Positions 7,387 to 14,302 of a DNA stretch of 15,616 nucleotides are shown piece after piece. Source of the DNA: Neisseriaceae bacterium (GTDB lineage Bacteria > Pseudomonadota > Gammaproteobacteria > Burkholderiales > Neisseriaceae); NCBI GenBank assembly GCA_017446355.1, contig JAFSQZ010000229.1, forward strand, positions 1-15,616. The letters run 5' to 3'. The notes under the pieces are model-generated. The model was not told the DNA's origin. It searched no databases and worked only from the letters and a program-made list of their open reading frames with translations. The translations under genes and the position numbers were made by a program. The first letter of the stretch is position 1; each line of letters begins with the position of its first letter.

Positions 7387-7704
7387 AACATCTCAATAAA
7401 ATTTGATTTCGCCCTATTCTCTGTTTTAAACCCAAGCAAGACCTTTACAAAATTTGTCATTCCACTTACCTTTTCCGTCATTCTTTCCATTCACTTTATT
7501 ACCTAACACAAAGCGAAGAATCTCTCCAAACAAAAATCCTTCGCAAAACATCATCAAGTAAAAAATCAAGTAAAAAATAACCGCAATGAATTTCGCAAAA
7601 CATTCAGGCAGCCTGAATGCTTTATAAAACTCGTCATTCTGAATTTTCGTAGAAAACAAAAAATATTAATTGATTGTTTAATACAAGCTGCCTGAAAACA
7701 TAGC
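7387..7704. other. 318-bp gap between fabG and the PHP gene; no convincing gene
   Basis: The gap holds a single DUS core just after the fabG stop (7687-7696), a DUS palindrome (7601-7619), and AT-rich sequence with small direct repeats (TTTCGCAAAACAT-like at about 7543-7551 and 7591-7602, CAAGTAAAAAA at about 7555 and 7567). A minus-strand open frame of 77 codons (7659-7426) encodes a hydrophobic stretch around FIAVIFYLIFYLMMF, but it starts with TTG, has no Shine-Dalgarno, and runs straight through the DUS hairpin. I consider it non-coding or a decayed remnant. Confidence 0.5.
7597..7619 (-). terminator. DUS palindrome, weak terminator after fabG
   Basis: CATTCAGG/CCTGAATG forms an eight-base-pair stem with three-base loop (7619-7601), followed on the minus strand by four T (7600-7597). 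It contains a full AG-simDUS and sits 86 bases past the fabG stop. The short T-run makes termination moderate at best. Confidence 0.5.
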
Positions 7705-8445
7705 TTACGGCATCAACATACCGCCATTTACATGCAAGGTTTGACCAGTAATATATTTCGCAGAATCAGAAGCCAAAAACAACACCGCATCAGCAATATC
7801 TTGCGCCTCACCAAATCGCCCCAAAGCAGTTTGTGCTTCAAACATTTTACGTTGTTCTTCTGGCAAAGCGCGTGTCATATCGGTATCAATAAAACCAGGT
7901 GCCACACAATTCACAGTAATTCCACGACTCCCTACTTCACGCGCCAAAGATTTAGAAAACCCCATTAAAGCAGCTTTGGCAGCCGCATAATTGGTTTGTC
8001 CAGCATTACCCATTGCACCCACCACAGAAGTAATACTGATGATACGACCGCTGCGCTGTTTCATCATACCACGCAAAACGGCTTTACTGGCGCGATAAAC
8101 CGACTTGAGATTCACATTCATAATCTCGTCCCATTCTTCTTCTTTCATACGCATCAATAAGTTATCGCGCGTAATACCTGCATTATTCACCAAAACATCT
8201 AACTTTCCGAATGTTCGTTCAATTTCTGCAATCAAGGTCTCAATGCTGCCTGAATCCGCAATATTCAACACACGTCCTTCACCTTGCCATACCGACAATC
8301 GTTCAGCAATACTTTTTGCGCCTGATTCAGAAGTTGCTGTACCAATCACTTTTGCACCCGCTTGTGCCAAAGTATCCGCAATGGCAGCACCGATACCACG
8401 TGTTGCCCCTGTTACCAAAACAATTTTATTATTTAATGTTTGCAT
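7705..8445 (-). CDS. fabG: 3-oxoacyl-[acyl-carrier-protein] reductase
   Basis: NADPH-dependent reductase of the short-chain dehydrogenase family; reduces 3-ketoacyl-ACP in the fatty-acid elongation cycle. From the ATG at 8445 the product is 246 residues. Seen are the Rossmann dinucleotide motif TGATRGIG (12-19), NNAG (87-90), N112, the catalytic S140, Y153 and K157 in SITS and YAAAK, and the C-terminal YITGQTLHVNGGM typical of FabG rather than of a generic dehydrogenase. A GTG two codons upstream (8451) is open too, but GAAAGAG overlaps it and is five bases from the ATG, so the ATG is preferred. The usual partners fabD, fabH and acpP are not adjacent. A DUS hairpin lies just upstream and a DUS core just after the stop; one more core is inside (8245-8254). 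Confidence 0.95.
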   Translation of the reverse strand: MQTLNNKIVLVTGATRGIGAAIADTLAQAGAKVIGTATSESGAKSIAERLSVWQGEGRVLNIADSGSIETLIAEIERTFGKLDVLVNNAGITRDNLLMRMKEEEWDEIMNVNLKSVYRASKAVLRGMMKQRSGRIISITSVVGAMGNAGQTNYAAAKAALMGFSKSLAREVGSRGITVNCVAPGFIDTDMTRALPEEQRKMFEAQTALGRFGEAQDIADAVLFLASDSAKYITGQTLHVNGGMLMP

Positions 8446-8463
8446 TTTCACTCTTTCTAACGC

Positions 8464-8494
8464 ATTCAGGCAGCCTGAAAAACGCTGCCTGAAT
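8464..8494 (-). terminator. Paired-DUS hairpin between the pilin cluster and fabG
   Basis: Two DUS cores in opposite orientation give an 11-base-pair perfect stem (ATTCAGGCAGC with GCTGCCTGAAT) around a nine-base loop. In Neisseria, inverted DUS pairs downstream of genes commonly serve as terminators. Here it follows the pilX-like gene by about 30 bases, but no T-run follows on either strand, so it may be a weak or Rho-assisted terminator, or simply an uptake site. It ends only about 18 bases before the fabG start. Confidence 0.6.
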
Positions 8495-8522
8495 AGATTT
8501 AAATATGGTTTTAAACATAAAA

Positions 8523-9017
8523 TCAGAATTTCTCACACTTATCTGGTTTTGTTTTACCCACAGCACCCGCGCTGCCTGAACATTTATAAACTTCACCCAC
8601 CGAATCACTCCAAAGATAAAACTTATCTCCAACCCAATTACCTTTACTGTCTTTATGATAAGGATTAGTAGAAACCGCTTGCATATAAACATAATACGCA
8701 TTGCCCTGTTGATCCACAGTATAAGTATAGTTGTATTTCTCGCGCTGTTTTGCAGGCAGCTTGCTTTTTAAAGTACTCAATTTGTTTTCATAACTAGATT
8801 TATCCTTATATTCAGTAGGATTAGACAATTTTTCTTTGGCCATAAATTGATAAATCTCAATCATATTGGTTTTCGCTTCAGCAAGATTAGTACGCTCACG
8901 ATACGACAGATAATTAGGCAATGCAATCGCACTTAAAATACCAATAATGAGCACAGTAACCAACACATCCATTAGTGTCATACCTGCCTGAAATCTTTTA
9001 TGATTTATTGTTTTCAT
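8523..9017 (-). CDS. Minor type IV prepilin, PilX/PilL-like
   Basis: Last gene of the minor-pilin cluster. The 164-residue product has a 12-residue basic leader ending in AG, then the type IV pilin helix M(+1)TLMDVLVTVLIIGILSAIALPNY, which prepilin peptidase PilD would cleave and methylate. The C-terminal part, FYLWSDSVGEVYKC...DKCEKF, matches the end of meningococcal PilX and gonococcal PilL, with a cysteine pair (C146, C161) likely forming the D-region disulfide. PilX in meningococcus promotes pilus-mediated aggregation and adhesion; PilL helps natural competence; which applies here is unknown. Odd: residue +5, nearly always Glu, is Asp, and +1 is Met rather than Phe. I chose the ATG at 9017 because it gives a normal short leader; an upstream TTG would add five residues. 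It lies 18 bases after pilK. Confidence 0.85.
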   Translation of the reverse strand: MKTINHKRFQAGMTLMDVLVTVLIIGILSAIALPNYLSYRERTNLAEAKTNMIEIYQFMAKEKLSNPTEYKDKSSYENKLSTLKSKLPAKQREKYNYTYTVDQQGNAYYVYMQAVSTNPYHKDSKGNWVGDKFYLWSDSVGEVYKCSGSAGAVGKTKPDKCEKF

Positions 9018-9035
9018 CGATCTTTTCACCAATTA

Positions 9036-9644
9036 TTAGTCGTCAGATAATTTAACATAAGATTGCAACAATACTTTAGTATCCGCATTATTACCTGTTG
9101 CTTTGGAAGTAATACGGAAAAAGTTAGCTGTTGTCGTAGAACTTAATCCTCGTTCAGTACCCAAATACTCAATAATGTAACGAGCATCACCACCTGTGCT
9201 GGCTCTACTGTGTGCCGCATCATCCAAAACAGTATTACCACCAGTTGAACAATCATTTGCCGCATTGTCTGCACAACGATGCCACGCCACAACTGTTGAA
9301 TCCATTGTGGCATCATATTTAAACAATTTGTGTGTATCAGAATAATCAAAGGAATCTTTCACTGGCTGACACAAACCCACTGAATCTGCATCACCCACAA
9401 CCGCACACGTTTCAGAAAAAGTGATGGGATTATCCTCATTCGCCATTTTTTGAATCCACTCTTCCGCCTCGCGTAAACCATATTCAGCACGACTCAACGC
9501 AACCTTACGGTCAGCTTCATTACTACTTAAACGCATTTCAGTCAATGAAGATTGATTGGTAACAATCACTAATAACGCAATAATCACCATTAACAATAAA
9601 ACAATAAATAACGAAAAACCTTGTTGTTTATTTCGTAAAGACAT
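9036..9644 (-). CDS. pilK: Minor type IV prepilin PilK (PilX_N / GspK-like)
   Basis: A 202-residue prepilin with a nine-residue leader (MSLRNKQQG) and the helix FSLFIVLLLMVIIALLVIVTNQSS. Position +5 is Ile instead of Glu, which is the hallmark of the PilK/GspK class thought to cap the pilus tip complex, so it is normal here. The ending, RYIIEYLG...FFRITSKATGNNADTKVLLQSYV, closely follows Neisseria PilK. Cysteines C80, C92, C124 and C132 can form two disulfides. With PilH, PilI and PilJ it would form the priming complex in the inner membrane that starts pilus assembly. The ATG at 9644 is preceded by AAGGGA. It stands between pilJ (26 bases) and the pilX-like gene. Confidence 0.9.
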   Translation of the reverse strand: MSLRNKQQGFSLFIVLLLMVIIALLVIVTNQSSLTEMRLSSNEADRKVALSRAEYGLREAEEWIQKMANEDNPITFSETCAVVGDADSVGLCQPVKDSFDYSDTHKLFKYDATMDSTVVAWHRCADNAANDCSTGGNTVLDDAAHSRASTGGDARYIIEYLGTERGLSSTTTANFFRITSKATGNNADTKVLLQSYVKLSDD

Positions 9645-9670
9645 TTTTAAGTCCCTTTTTCTGTTTTATT

Positions 9671-10726
9671 TTAATCTTTTGGATAAGAAACAGTGTTAAC
9701 ACACGAGTTACCACCACGCACAGCAGCATTAATCACATATTGGGTTTGCGCCGAACCTGCGTAGGTTAGTGTAATCTGAACTAAAGCAGGTAGATTGGTA
9801 ACAGAAGGTGTTGCAACATATTCAAACTCCATCGTATTACTTGGCAATGGGGCGGTTGAATCACATTTTTTTTCATAAGCGAAACTCACATCCATTGCAC
9901 TGACATTTTTTGCCAATAATTCTGGAGCTTGCCAATTACCATCATCACCAATCTCATAACGCAACAAACTGTCTACACCATCCACTTCACCAACAATGTA
10001 CGCAACAGCATAAAACTGGCTCACAGAAATATGACCCAAATTACTTGTCTTAAAGTCACTGGTTAATGTTTTTGAAGGTGTAAAATTGACCTTACCGCCT
10101 GAAACAGAAGTTGCATTGATAACAAAAGCATTACTGCAAGTACTCAATACCAAGCTTGCTTTATTATCCATCGCTGCTTGCAATTCTCCACTGGTTGATG
10201 CCAATTCAAGACCAGTAGATCCAGCAGTTGTCGTTACTCCTTTAACTGGCTCATTACCTTTGCCATAAATAAAAACCAGCGCATTGCTTTTTAATGTAAT
10301 CCCCGCAGCAGGCAAACCAGTTGTATCACTGGTCCAAATAACGCCATATCCATCATTTTTGGTATTGTCCATATAAATCGTTGGATTGGCTGTCATTTTT
10401 GTTTCACTAACATCAGGAAACTCACCACTCACAGGCACAATATAAGCTGTTCCAGAAGCAGCACTCGCTGCGCTTGACGGTATAGAACCAGTATCCATTC
10501 CACCTGTAACCATACAACCAAAAGTACCTGCCACACGCGCATCACGACTAATCGCAACAGCTGCATTGCGCAAATCATTCTGCACATCAATGCGTTGCTG
10601 CGCTGATTGATTAAGTCTGCGTGTGGTTAAATAAGTTGTTCCAGCAGCCATAATCACGATAATCGCTAGCGCACTGGCTACCATAAACTCAATTAAAGTA
10701 AAGCCGCGTATTTTATTGGTTTTCAT
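9671..10726 (-). CDS. pilJ: Minor type IV prepilin PilJ (PilW family)
   Basis: A 351-residue prepilin, the largest of the cluster, as is usual for PilW/PilJ. Leader MKTNKIRG is followed by the helix FTLIEFMVASALAIIVIMAAGTTYL with Glu at +5, then the family stretch QSAQQRIDVQNDLRNAAVAISRDARVAGTFGC, which corresponds to the GCF-type motif after the helix in PilW proteins. The long C-terminal beta domain is rich in Ser, Thr and Asn and ends in YVINAAVRGGNSCVN. It belongs to the core priming complex with PilH, PilI and PilK. The ATG has AAAGG ten bases upstream, just after the pilI stop, with only five bases between the two genes, so coupled translation is likely. No DUS core lies inside. Confidence 0.9.
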   Translation of the reverse strand: MKTNKIRGFTLIEFMVASALAIIVIMAAGTTYLTTRRLNQSAQQRIDVQNDLRNAAVAISRDARVAGTFGCMVTGGMDTGSIPSSAASAASGTAYIVPVSGEFPDVSETKMTANPTIYMDNTKNDGYGVIWTSDTTGLPAAGITLKSNALVFIYGKGNEPVKGVTTTAGSTGLELASTSGELQAAMDNKASLVLSTCSNAFVINATSVSGGKVNFTPSKTLTSDFKTSNLGHISVSQFYAVAYIVGEVDGVDSLLRYEIGDDGNWQAPELLAKNVSAMDVSFAYEKKCDSTAPLPSNTMEFEYVATPSVTNLPALVQITLTYAGSAQTQYVINAAVRGGNSCVNTVSYPKD

Positions 10727-10731
10727 CGCTA

Positions 10732-11325
10732 TTAGCCTTTAACTTTTAACATATACGTGAAAGTGGTTTTTTCGCCTTGTTTACTGGCATTTGCCATTAC
10801 CCAGCCTACTTTAATCACAGCACCATTAGCCGAACCGCCAGCAGCACAATTATCATTAAACACACCAGCTGCTGTCATTTCTGGCTCATCAGGCGTTTCT
10901 TTATCTTGACAAATGCTATAATGAATTTGCTCTATATCGGGTAATTGTTGTAAGGCAGCCTCAAAATTGTCCAGCTGCAAATTGGCTAAATCTTCTTTAC
11001 TATTTCCTGTTAAATCACTTAACTTTTTGAATGTTTTCGTACCACTTATTTGAACATCGTCTTTCTTGTAAGCAGCATATTGGACATCAAGAACCTTTTT
11101 GCTACCCACAATTTTAAAATCCAAAGTAGGATTGACTTGCATTCCTTCCGCCAACGCTTCCGCTGCCTGCGCAATCAATGTTTGATTTTCAGCTTGAGCG
11201 ATACTAGCAACCGAACGAATTTGTGTGAGCATCAACGCCAAAATACCAAACGTTAACACAAACACCGAAATCATTACTTCTGTAAGAGTTGCACCCTGTA
11301 TGTATCGTTTATTTAGTGTTTTCAT
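10732..11325 (-). CDS. pilI: Minor type IV prepilin PilI (PilV family)
   Basis: From the ATG at 11325 a 197-residue prepilin: leader MKTLNKRYIQG, then A(+1)TLTEVMISVFVLTFGILALMLTQIRSVASIAQAENQTLIAQ with Glu at +5. The helix, the LAEGMQVNPT stretch, HYSICQD and the ending with VIKVGWVM and FTYMLKVKG follow Neisseria PilI. Ala at +1 in place of Phe is seen in some PilV-type pilins. Further in-frame starts lie upstream (ATG at 11334 and TTG at 11343); the third ATG is preferred because of GAG at nine bases and a leader of usual length. The gene begins 22 bases after the pilH stop. Role: core minor pilin in assembly priming. Confidence 0.88.
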   Translation of the reverse strand: MKTLNKRYIQGATLTEVMISVFVLTFGILALMLTQIRSVASIAQAENQTLIAQAAEALAEGMQVNPTLDFKIVGSKKVLDVQYAAYKKDDVQISGTKTFKKLSDLTGNSKEDLANLQLDNFEAALQQLPDIEQIHYSICQDKETPDEPEMTAAGVFNDNCAAGGSANGAVIKVGWVMANASKQGEKTTFTYMLKVKG

Positions 11326-11347
11326 CGTTAGCATCTCAATCAATTAT

Positions 11348-12034
11348 TTATTTTTTATTGTTATCACACTTCAAATCATCATCACTGCCCACACAAATAT
11401 CTACTTGACCTGATGGGCTTACTTTGACATGGCGTGTATGTGGATCTTTTTCTGCACGTGCGTCAGTTAAACTGATTAAAACTGTGTTTTTAGATAAATC
11501 CACTGTTAATTTACCAGCAACATCTTTTTGTACACCAAATTTACCACTTGGTACGAATGCTAATTGTACAGGTGCTGTCGCTGCCACACAATTACTACCA
11601 CTAATATTGCAATACTTTATAGACATCCATACAACAGGATTGTTGATTTTACCATTGATGGATATTGTGCGAAGCTCAATATCGTTAGCCGATTCATATG
11701 CGCCATTTTGGTTTTTATCTGCAAACGCTTTTAAAGCACTTTTTTTCGCATCATCATCAGCGTTGCCAAACACATCACTTGTACAATTACCACTGGGACG
11801 ACCATCAGAGCGAACAGTATCACCACAAATTACGACTGGCACACCCATGCGCACGGCTTCACCTTTTGCATAACGAAACAAATTGGCAACTTGTTGCGTA
11901 CGGTTCATTACACGCATTTTAGCAATAAACTTACTCATACTTGGATAAGCAATTGCTGCCATAATAGCCATCACAACCACCGTTACCATCAATTCTATTA
12001 GCGTAAAGCCCTTTATTTGTTGTTTGTTTTTCAT
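11348..12034 (-). CDS. pilH: Minor type IV prepilin PilH (FimT/GspH family)
   Basis: First gene of the pilin cluster. The 228-residue product has leader MKNKQQIKG and the helix FTLIELMVTVVVMAIMAAIAYPSMSKFI with Glu at +5, followed by QQVANLFRYAKGEAVRMGVPVVIC, the FimT/GspH signature, and a long beta-rich C-terminal domain that keeps the DARAEKDPHTRHVKVSPSGQVDIC pattern at the end. FimT-type pilins in some bacteria bind DNA and help natural transformation, which would fit a DUS-using organism, but PilH of Neisseria is mainly known for assembly. The ATG at 12034 has AGGTG five bases upstream; a GTG one codon earlier is less well placed. It begins 40 bases after dnaB with no clear promoter, so it may be co-transcribed with dnaB. 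Confidence 0.9.
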   Translation of the reverse strand: MKNKQQIKGFTLIELMVTVVVMAIMAAIAYPSMSKFIAKMRVMNRTQQVANLFRYAKGEAVRMGVPVVICGDTVRSDGRPSGNCTSDVFGNADDDAKKSALKAFADKNQNGAYESANDIELRTISINGKINNPVVWMSIKYCNISGSNCVAATAPVQLAFVPSGKFGVQKDVAGKLTVDLSKNTVLISLTDARAEKDPHTRHVKVSPSGQVDICVGSDDDLKCDNNKK

Positions 12035-12074
12035 CACAACACCTGTTTTATTTTCTGAAAAATAAGTGTTTCAA

Positions 12075-13481
12075 TTAATCACTGGTATCAAAATTTGGCT
12101 TTTCTGCTGCATTCTCAAAGCGTGTATATTTTCCCAAAAAGGTTAACCAAACACTGCCTGTTGGTCCATTACGGTGCTTACCAATGATACATTCCGCCAA
12201 ACCTTTGAATTTACTTTTTTCTCGTGTGTAATATTCATCACGATGAATTAACATAATTAAATCAGCATCTTGCTCTATCGCGCCTGAATCACGTAAATCT
12301 GACATCATTGGTTTTCTATCAGTGCGATCTTCTACTTTCCGTGATAATTGTGATAGCGCAATAATGGGCACATCTAGTTCTTTCGCCAGTGCTTTGAGCG
12401 ATCGTGAAATTTCACCCAATTCTGCCACTCGACTTTCATTTCTTCTACCTGAACCTTGCATCATTTGCAGGTAGTCAATAACAATTAAGCCTAACTTACC
12501 ACCATAACGTCGCGCTAATCTGCGTGAACGCGCACGCACTTCTAGTGCTGTTAAAACACCTGTTTCATCAATATGGATAGGTGCTTCGGAAAGTTTTCTT
12601 GCTGCTTCTAGAAAATCTACCCAGTGATAATCTTCTAGCTGCCCTCGTGATAGTAGACTTTGATCCAGTCTTCCTACTGATGAGAGCATACGACCGACTA
12701 ATTGTGCGCCGCCCATTTCCATAGAAAAAATGGCTACAGGTAGTTTGGAATGTAGGGCAACATTTTCAGCAATATTGATCGCAAAAGCTGTTTTCCCCAT
12801 TGATGGGCGACCTGCAACAATGATTAAATCTTTACGCTGCAAGCCTGATGTCATTTTATCTAAATCAATAAAGCCTGTTGAAATTCCTGTTACTTCACCA
12901 TCTTTGCGTTTACACAATCTATCAATGCGTTCAATATTTTCTGCAAGCAAATCTTGAATGGGCAAGAAACCTTGCTTGGTTTGCTGCATATTTTCTGCAA
13001 TTTGAAAGACTTTGCTTTCTGCTTCGTCTAATAAATCTGCTGCACTTTTACCCTGCGCATTGTGGGTATTTCTAGCAATTTCTATACCAATATTCGCCAG
13101 TTGACGAAGCACTGAACGCTCTCGAACAATCTCTGCATAACGACGAATATTGGCGGCAGATGGTGTGTTTTGTGCAAGTGTTACTAAATAATCAAAACCA
13201 CCTGCATTTTCTAGTTCGTTTTGGTTTTGTAGCTCTTCTTGTACCGTAACAATGTCAGCGGGGCGTTGCAGATTAAGCAAATGAACAATTGAACGATAAA
13301 TTAAACGGTGTTCAAAACGATAAAAATCTTCTTCATTTACGATATCTGCAACAGTATCAAACGCTTCATTGTCTAATAATAACCCACCTAATAAAGACTG
13401 TTCAGCCTCAATGGAATGTGGCGGCAAATTTAAGCTACGTACTTCTTCATCTGGCTGATGATTATCGTCTGCATAATTCAT
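12075..13481 (-). CDS. dnaB: Replicative DNA helicase DnaB
   Basis: Hexameric 5'-to-3' helicase that unwinds DNA at the replication fork. The 468 residues comprise the N-terminal DnaG-binding domain (about 20-125, LPPHSIEAEQSLLGGLL through LAQNTPSAANIRRYAEIVRERS), a linker, and the RecA-fold motor domain from about 195 with Walker A GRPSMGKT (224-231), the catalytic-Glu stretch IFSMEMGGAQL, Walker B LIVIDYLQM (332-340), the sensor region IIALSQLSRKVEDR, DLRDSGAIEQDADLIM, and the arginine finger in GKHRNGP (R437). No intein is present. Length and motifs are normal. The ATG at 13481 has only a weak GAG-like site. In Neisseria, dnaB also stands directly ahead of the pilH-pilX cluster. It contains no DUS core, though a DUS palindrome lies upstream. 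Confidence 0.98.
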   Translation of the reverse strand: MNYADDNHQPDEEVRSLNLPPHSIEAEQSLLGGLLLDNEAFDTVADIVNEEDFYRFEHRLIYRSIVHLLNLQRPADIVTVQEELQNQNELENAGGFDYLVTLAQNTPSAANIRRYAEIVRERSVLRQLANIGIEIARNTHNAQGKSAADLLDEAESKVFQIAENMQQTKQGFLPIQDLLAENIERIDRLCKRKDGEVTGISTGFIDLDKMTSGLQRKDLIIVAGRPSMGKTAFAINIAENVALHSKLPVAIFSMEMGGAQLVGRMLSSVGRLDQSLLSRGQLEDYHWVDFLEAARKLSEAPIHIDETGVLTALEVRARSRRLARRYGGKLGLIVIDYLQMMQGSGRRNESRVAELGEISRSLKALAKELDVPIIALSQLSRKVEDRTDRKPMMSDLRDSGAIEQDADLIMLIHRDEYYTREKSKFKGLAECIIGKHRNGPTGSVWLTFLGKYTRFENAAEKPNFDTSD

Positions 13482-13511
13482 TCTATGACTCTAATCCCAA
13501 GTCTGTTACTG

Positions 13512-13526
13512 TTCAGGCTGCCTGAA
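13512..13526. repeat. DUS quasi-palindrome between ppa and dnaB
   Basis: TTCAGGCTGCCTGAA begins one base after the ppa stop on the minus strand. It carries AG-simDUS on the plus strand and the king-type variant on the minus strand. The six-base-pair stem has no T-run after it, so it is a poor terminator and dnaB may be read from the ppa promoter. Confidence 0.9.
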
Positions 13527-13527
13527 A

Positions 13528-14058
13528 TTATTGTTGTTGCCAACGTTGTTGTGATTCGCGAATCACTTTTTTTGCTTCTTCTACATCACCCCAGTGGCTT
13601 ACTTTGGTTGTACCTGGTTTTTTCAGGGCTTTGTAATTGTTGAAATGAAATTCTATTTGTTTAATCAATTGTTCAGGCAGGTCTGACAGTGATTTAATGG
13701 CGTTACCATTATCGCGGTCGTCTTCTGGAACAACCACAATTTTGTCGTCTACTTCGCCGTCATCTACAAATTTCATCACACCAATTACGCGTGCTGATAA
13801 ATAAACACCTGTTGGTAATGGTTCTCGTGTGATAATCAATGCGTCAAGTTCATCACCATCTTCGTCTAGTGTTTGTGGAATAAAGCCGTAATTAGTGGGC
13901 TTTGCAAAAATTTTAGGTTCTACACGATCCAGCATCATTACTGCGTTTTTTCTGTCCCATTCAATTTTGTGGCAAGAACCTTCAGGAATTTCTACTACTA
14001 CGTTAATTACGCCATTTTCTACATTACCAGCATCTAAAATCTGATTAAAATCAGCCAT
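13528..14058 (-). CDS. ppa: Inorganic pyrophosphatase (family I, soluble)
   Basis: Hydrolyses pyrophosphate to phosphate, pulling biosynthetic reactions such as nucleic-acid and tRNA charging forward. The 176-residue product has the family I length and active-site residues: E23 in VVEIP, K31 and E33, Y57 in TNYGFIP, the metal site D67-x4-D72 in EDGDELDALI, D99/D104 and K106 in VDDGEVDDKI, and Y142-K143 in NYKAL. It needs Mg2+ and acts as an oligomer in the cytosol. The ATG at 14058 has AAGGAA eight bases upstream and a promoter about 50 bases ahead. dnaB follows after 46 bases containing a DUS palindrome. Nothing irregular. Confidence 0.97.
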   Translation of the reverse strand: MADFNQILDAGNVENGVINVVVEIPEGSCHKIEWDRKNAVMMLDRVEPKIFAKPTNYGFIPQTLDEDGDELDALIITREPLPTGVYLSARVIGVMKFVDDGEVDDKIVVVPEDDRDNGNAIKSLSDLPEQLIKQIEFHFNNYKALKKPGTTKVSHWGDVEEAKKVIRESQQRWQQQ

Positions 14059-14113
14059 TTTACGTTCCTTATTTTAAGCTATTTTTTCAATATTTATACA
14101 AGTAGGGGTGTAG

Positions 14114-14122
14114 ATTATAACA
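14114..14122 (-). promoter_or_regulatory. Extended -10 promoter candidate for ppa
   Basis: On the minus strand TGTTATAAT gives a perfect -10 (14119-14114) preceded by the TG of an extended -10; no good -35 lies at 16-18 bases. Transcription would start near 14107, about 50 bases before the ppa ATG. The rest of the 244-base gap to rlmD (14123-14302) shows no gene and no convincing terminator. Confidence 0.55.
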
Positions 14123-14302
14123 AAGGCTATCTAGAAACACAGCAGAGAAATGGAGATTTTTATTCAGTATTTCCGTTCAAAAGCGTACCACAGCTGTTTG
14201 AGTGATGCTTGTTGAGAGATGTTGTAAATATGCTAATTTTATTGTGCAAAATGCAACAAATAAATATCCACTCTATGTTAATAACGATTTTTTCAAAACA
14301 TT

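Noticed and set aside
8105..8668. 187-codon plus-strand frame across fabG and the pilX-like gene end
   Set aside because: Crosses two real genes on the other strand and the DUS hairpin; no recognisable domain.
11424..11873. 149-codon plus-strand frame opposite pilH
   Set aside because: Antisense shadow of pilH, which has a clear prepilin signal and family features.
14219..14275. Imperfect inverted repeat TTGTGCA/TGCAACAA considered as the rlmD terminator
   Set aside because: The stem is short, has a bulge and no T-run follows on the minus strand.
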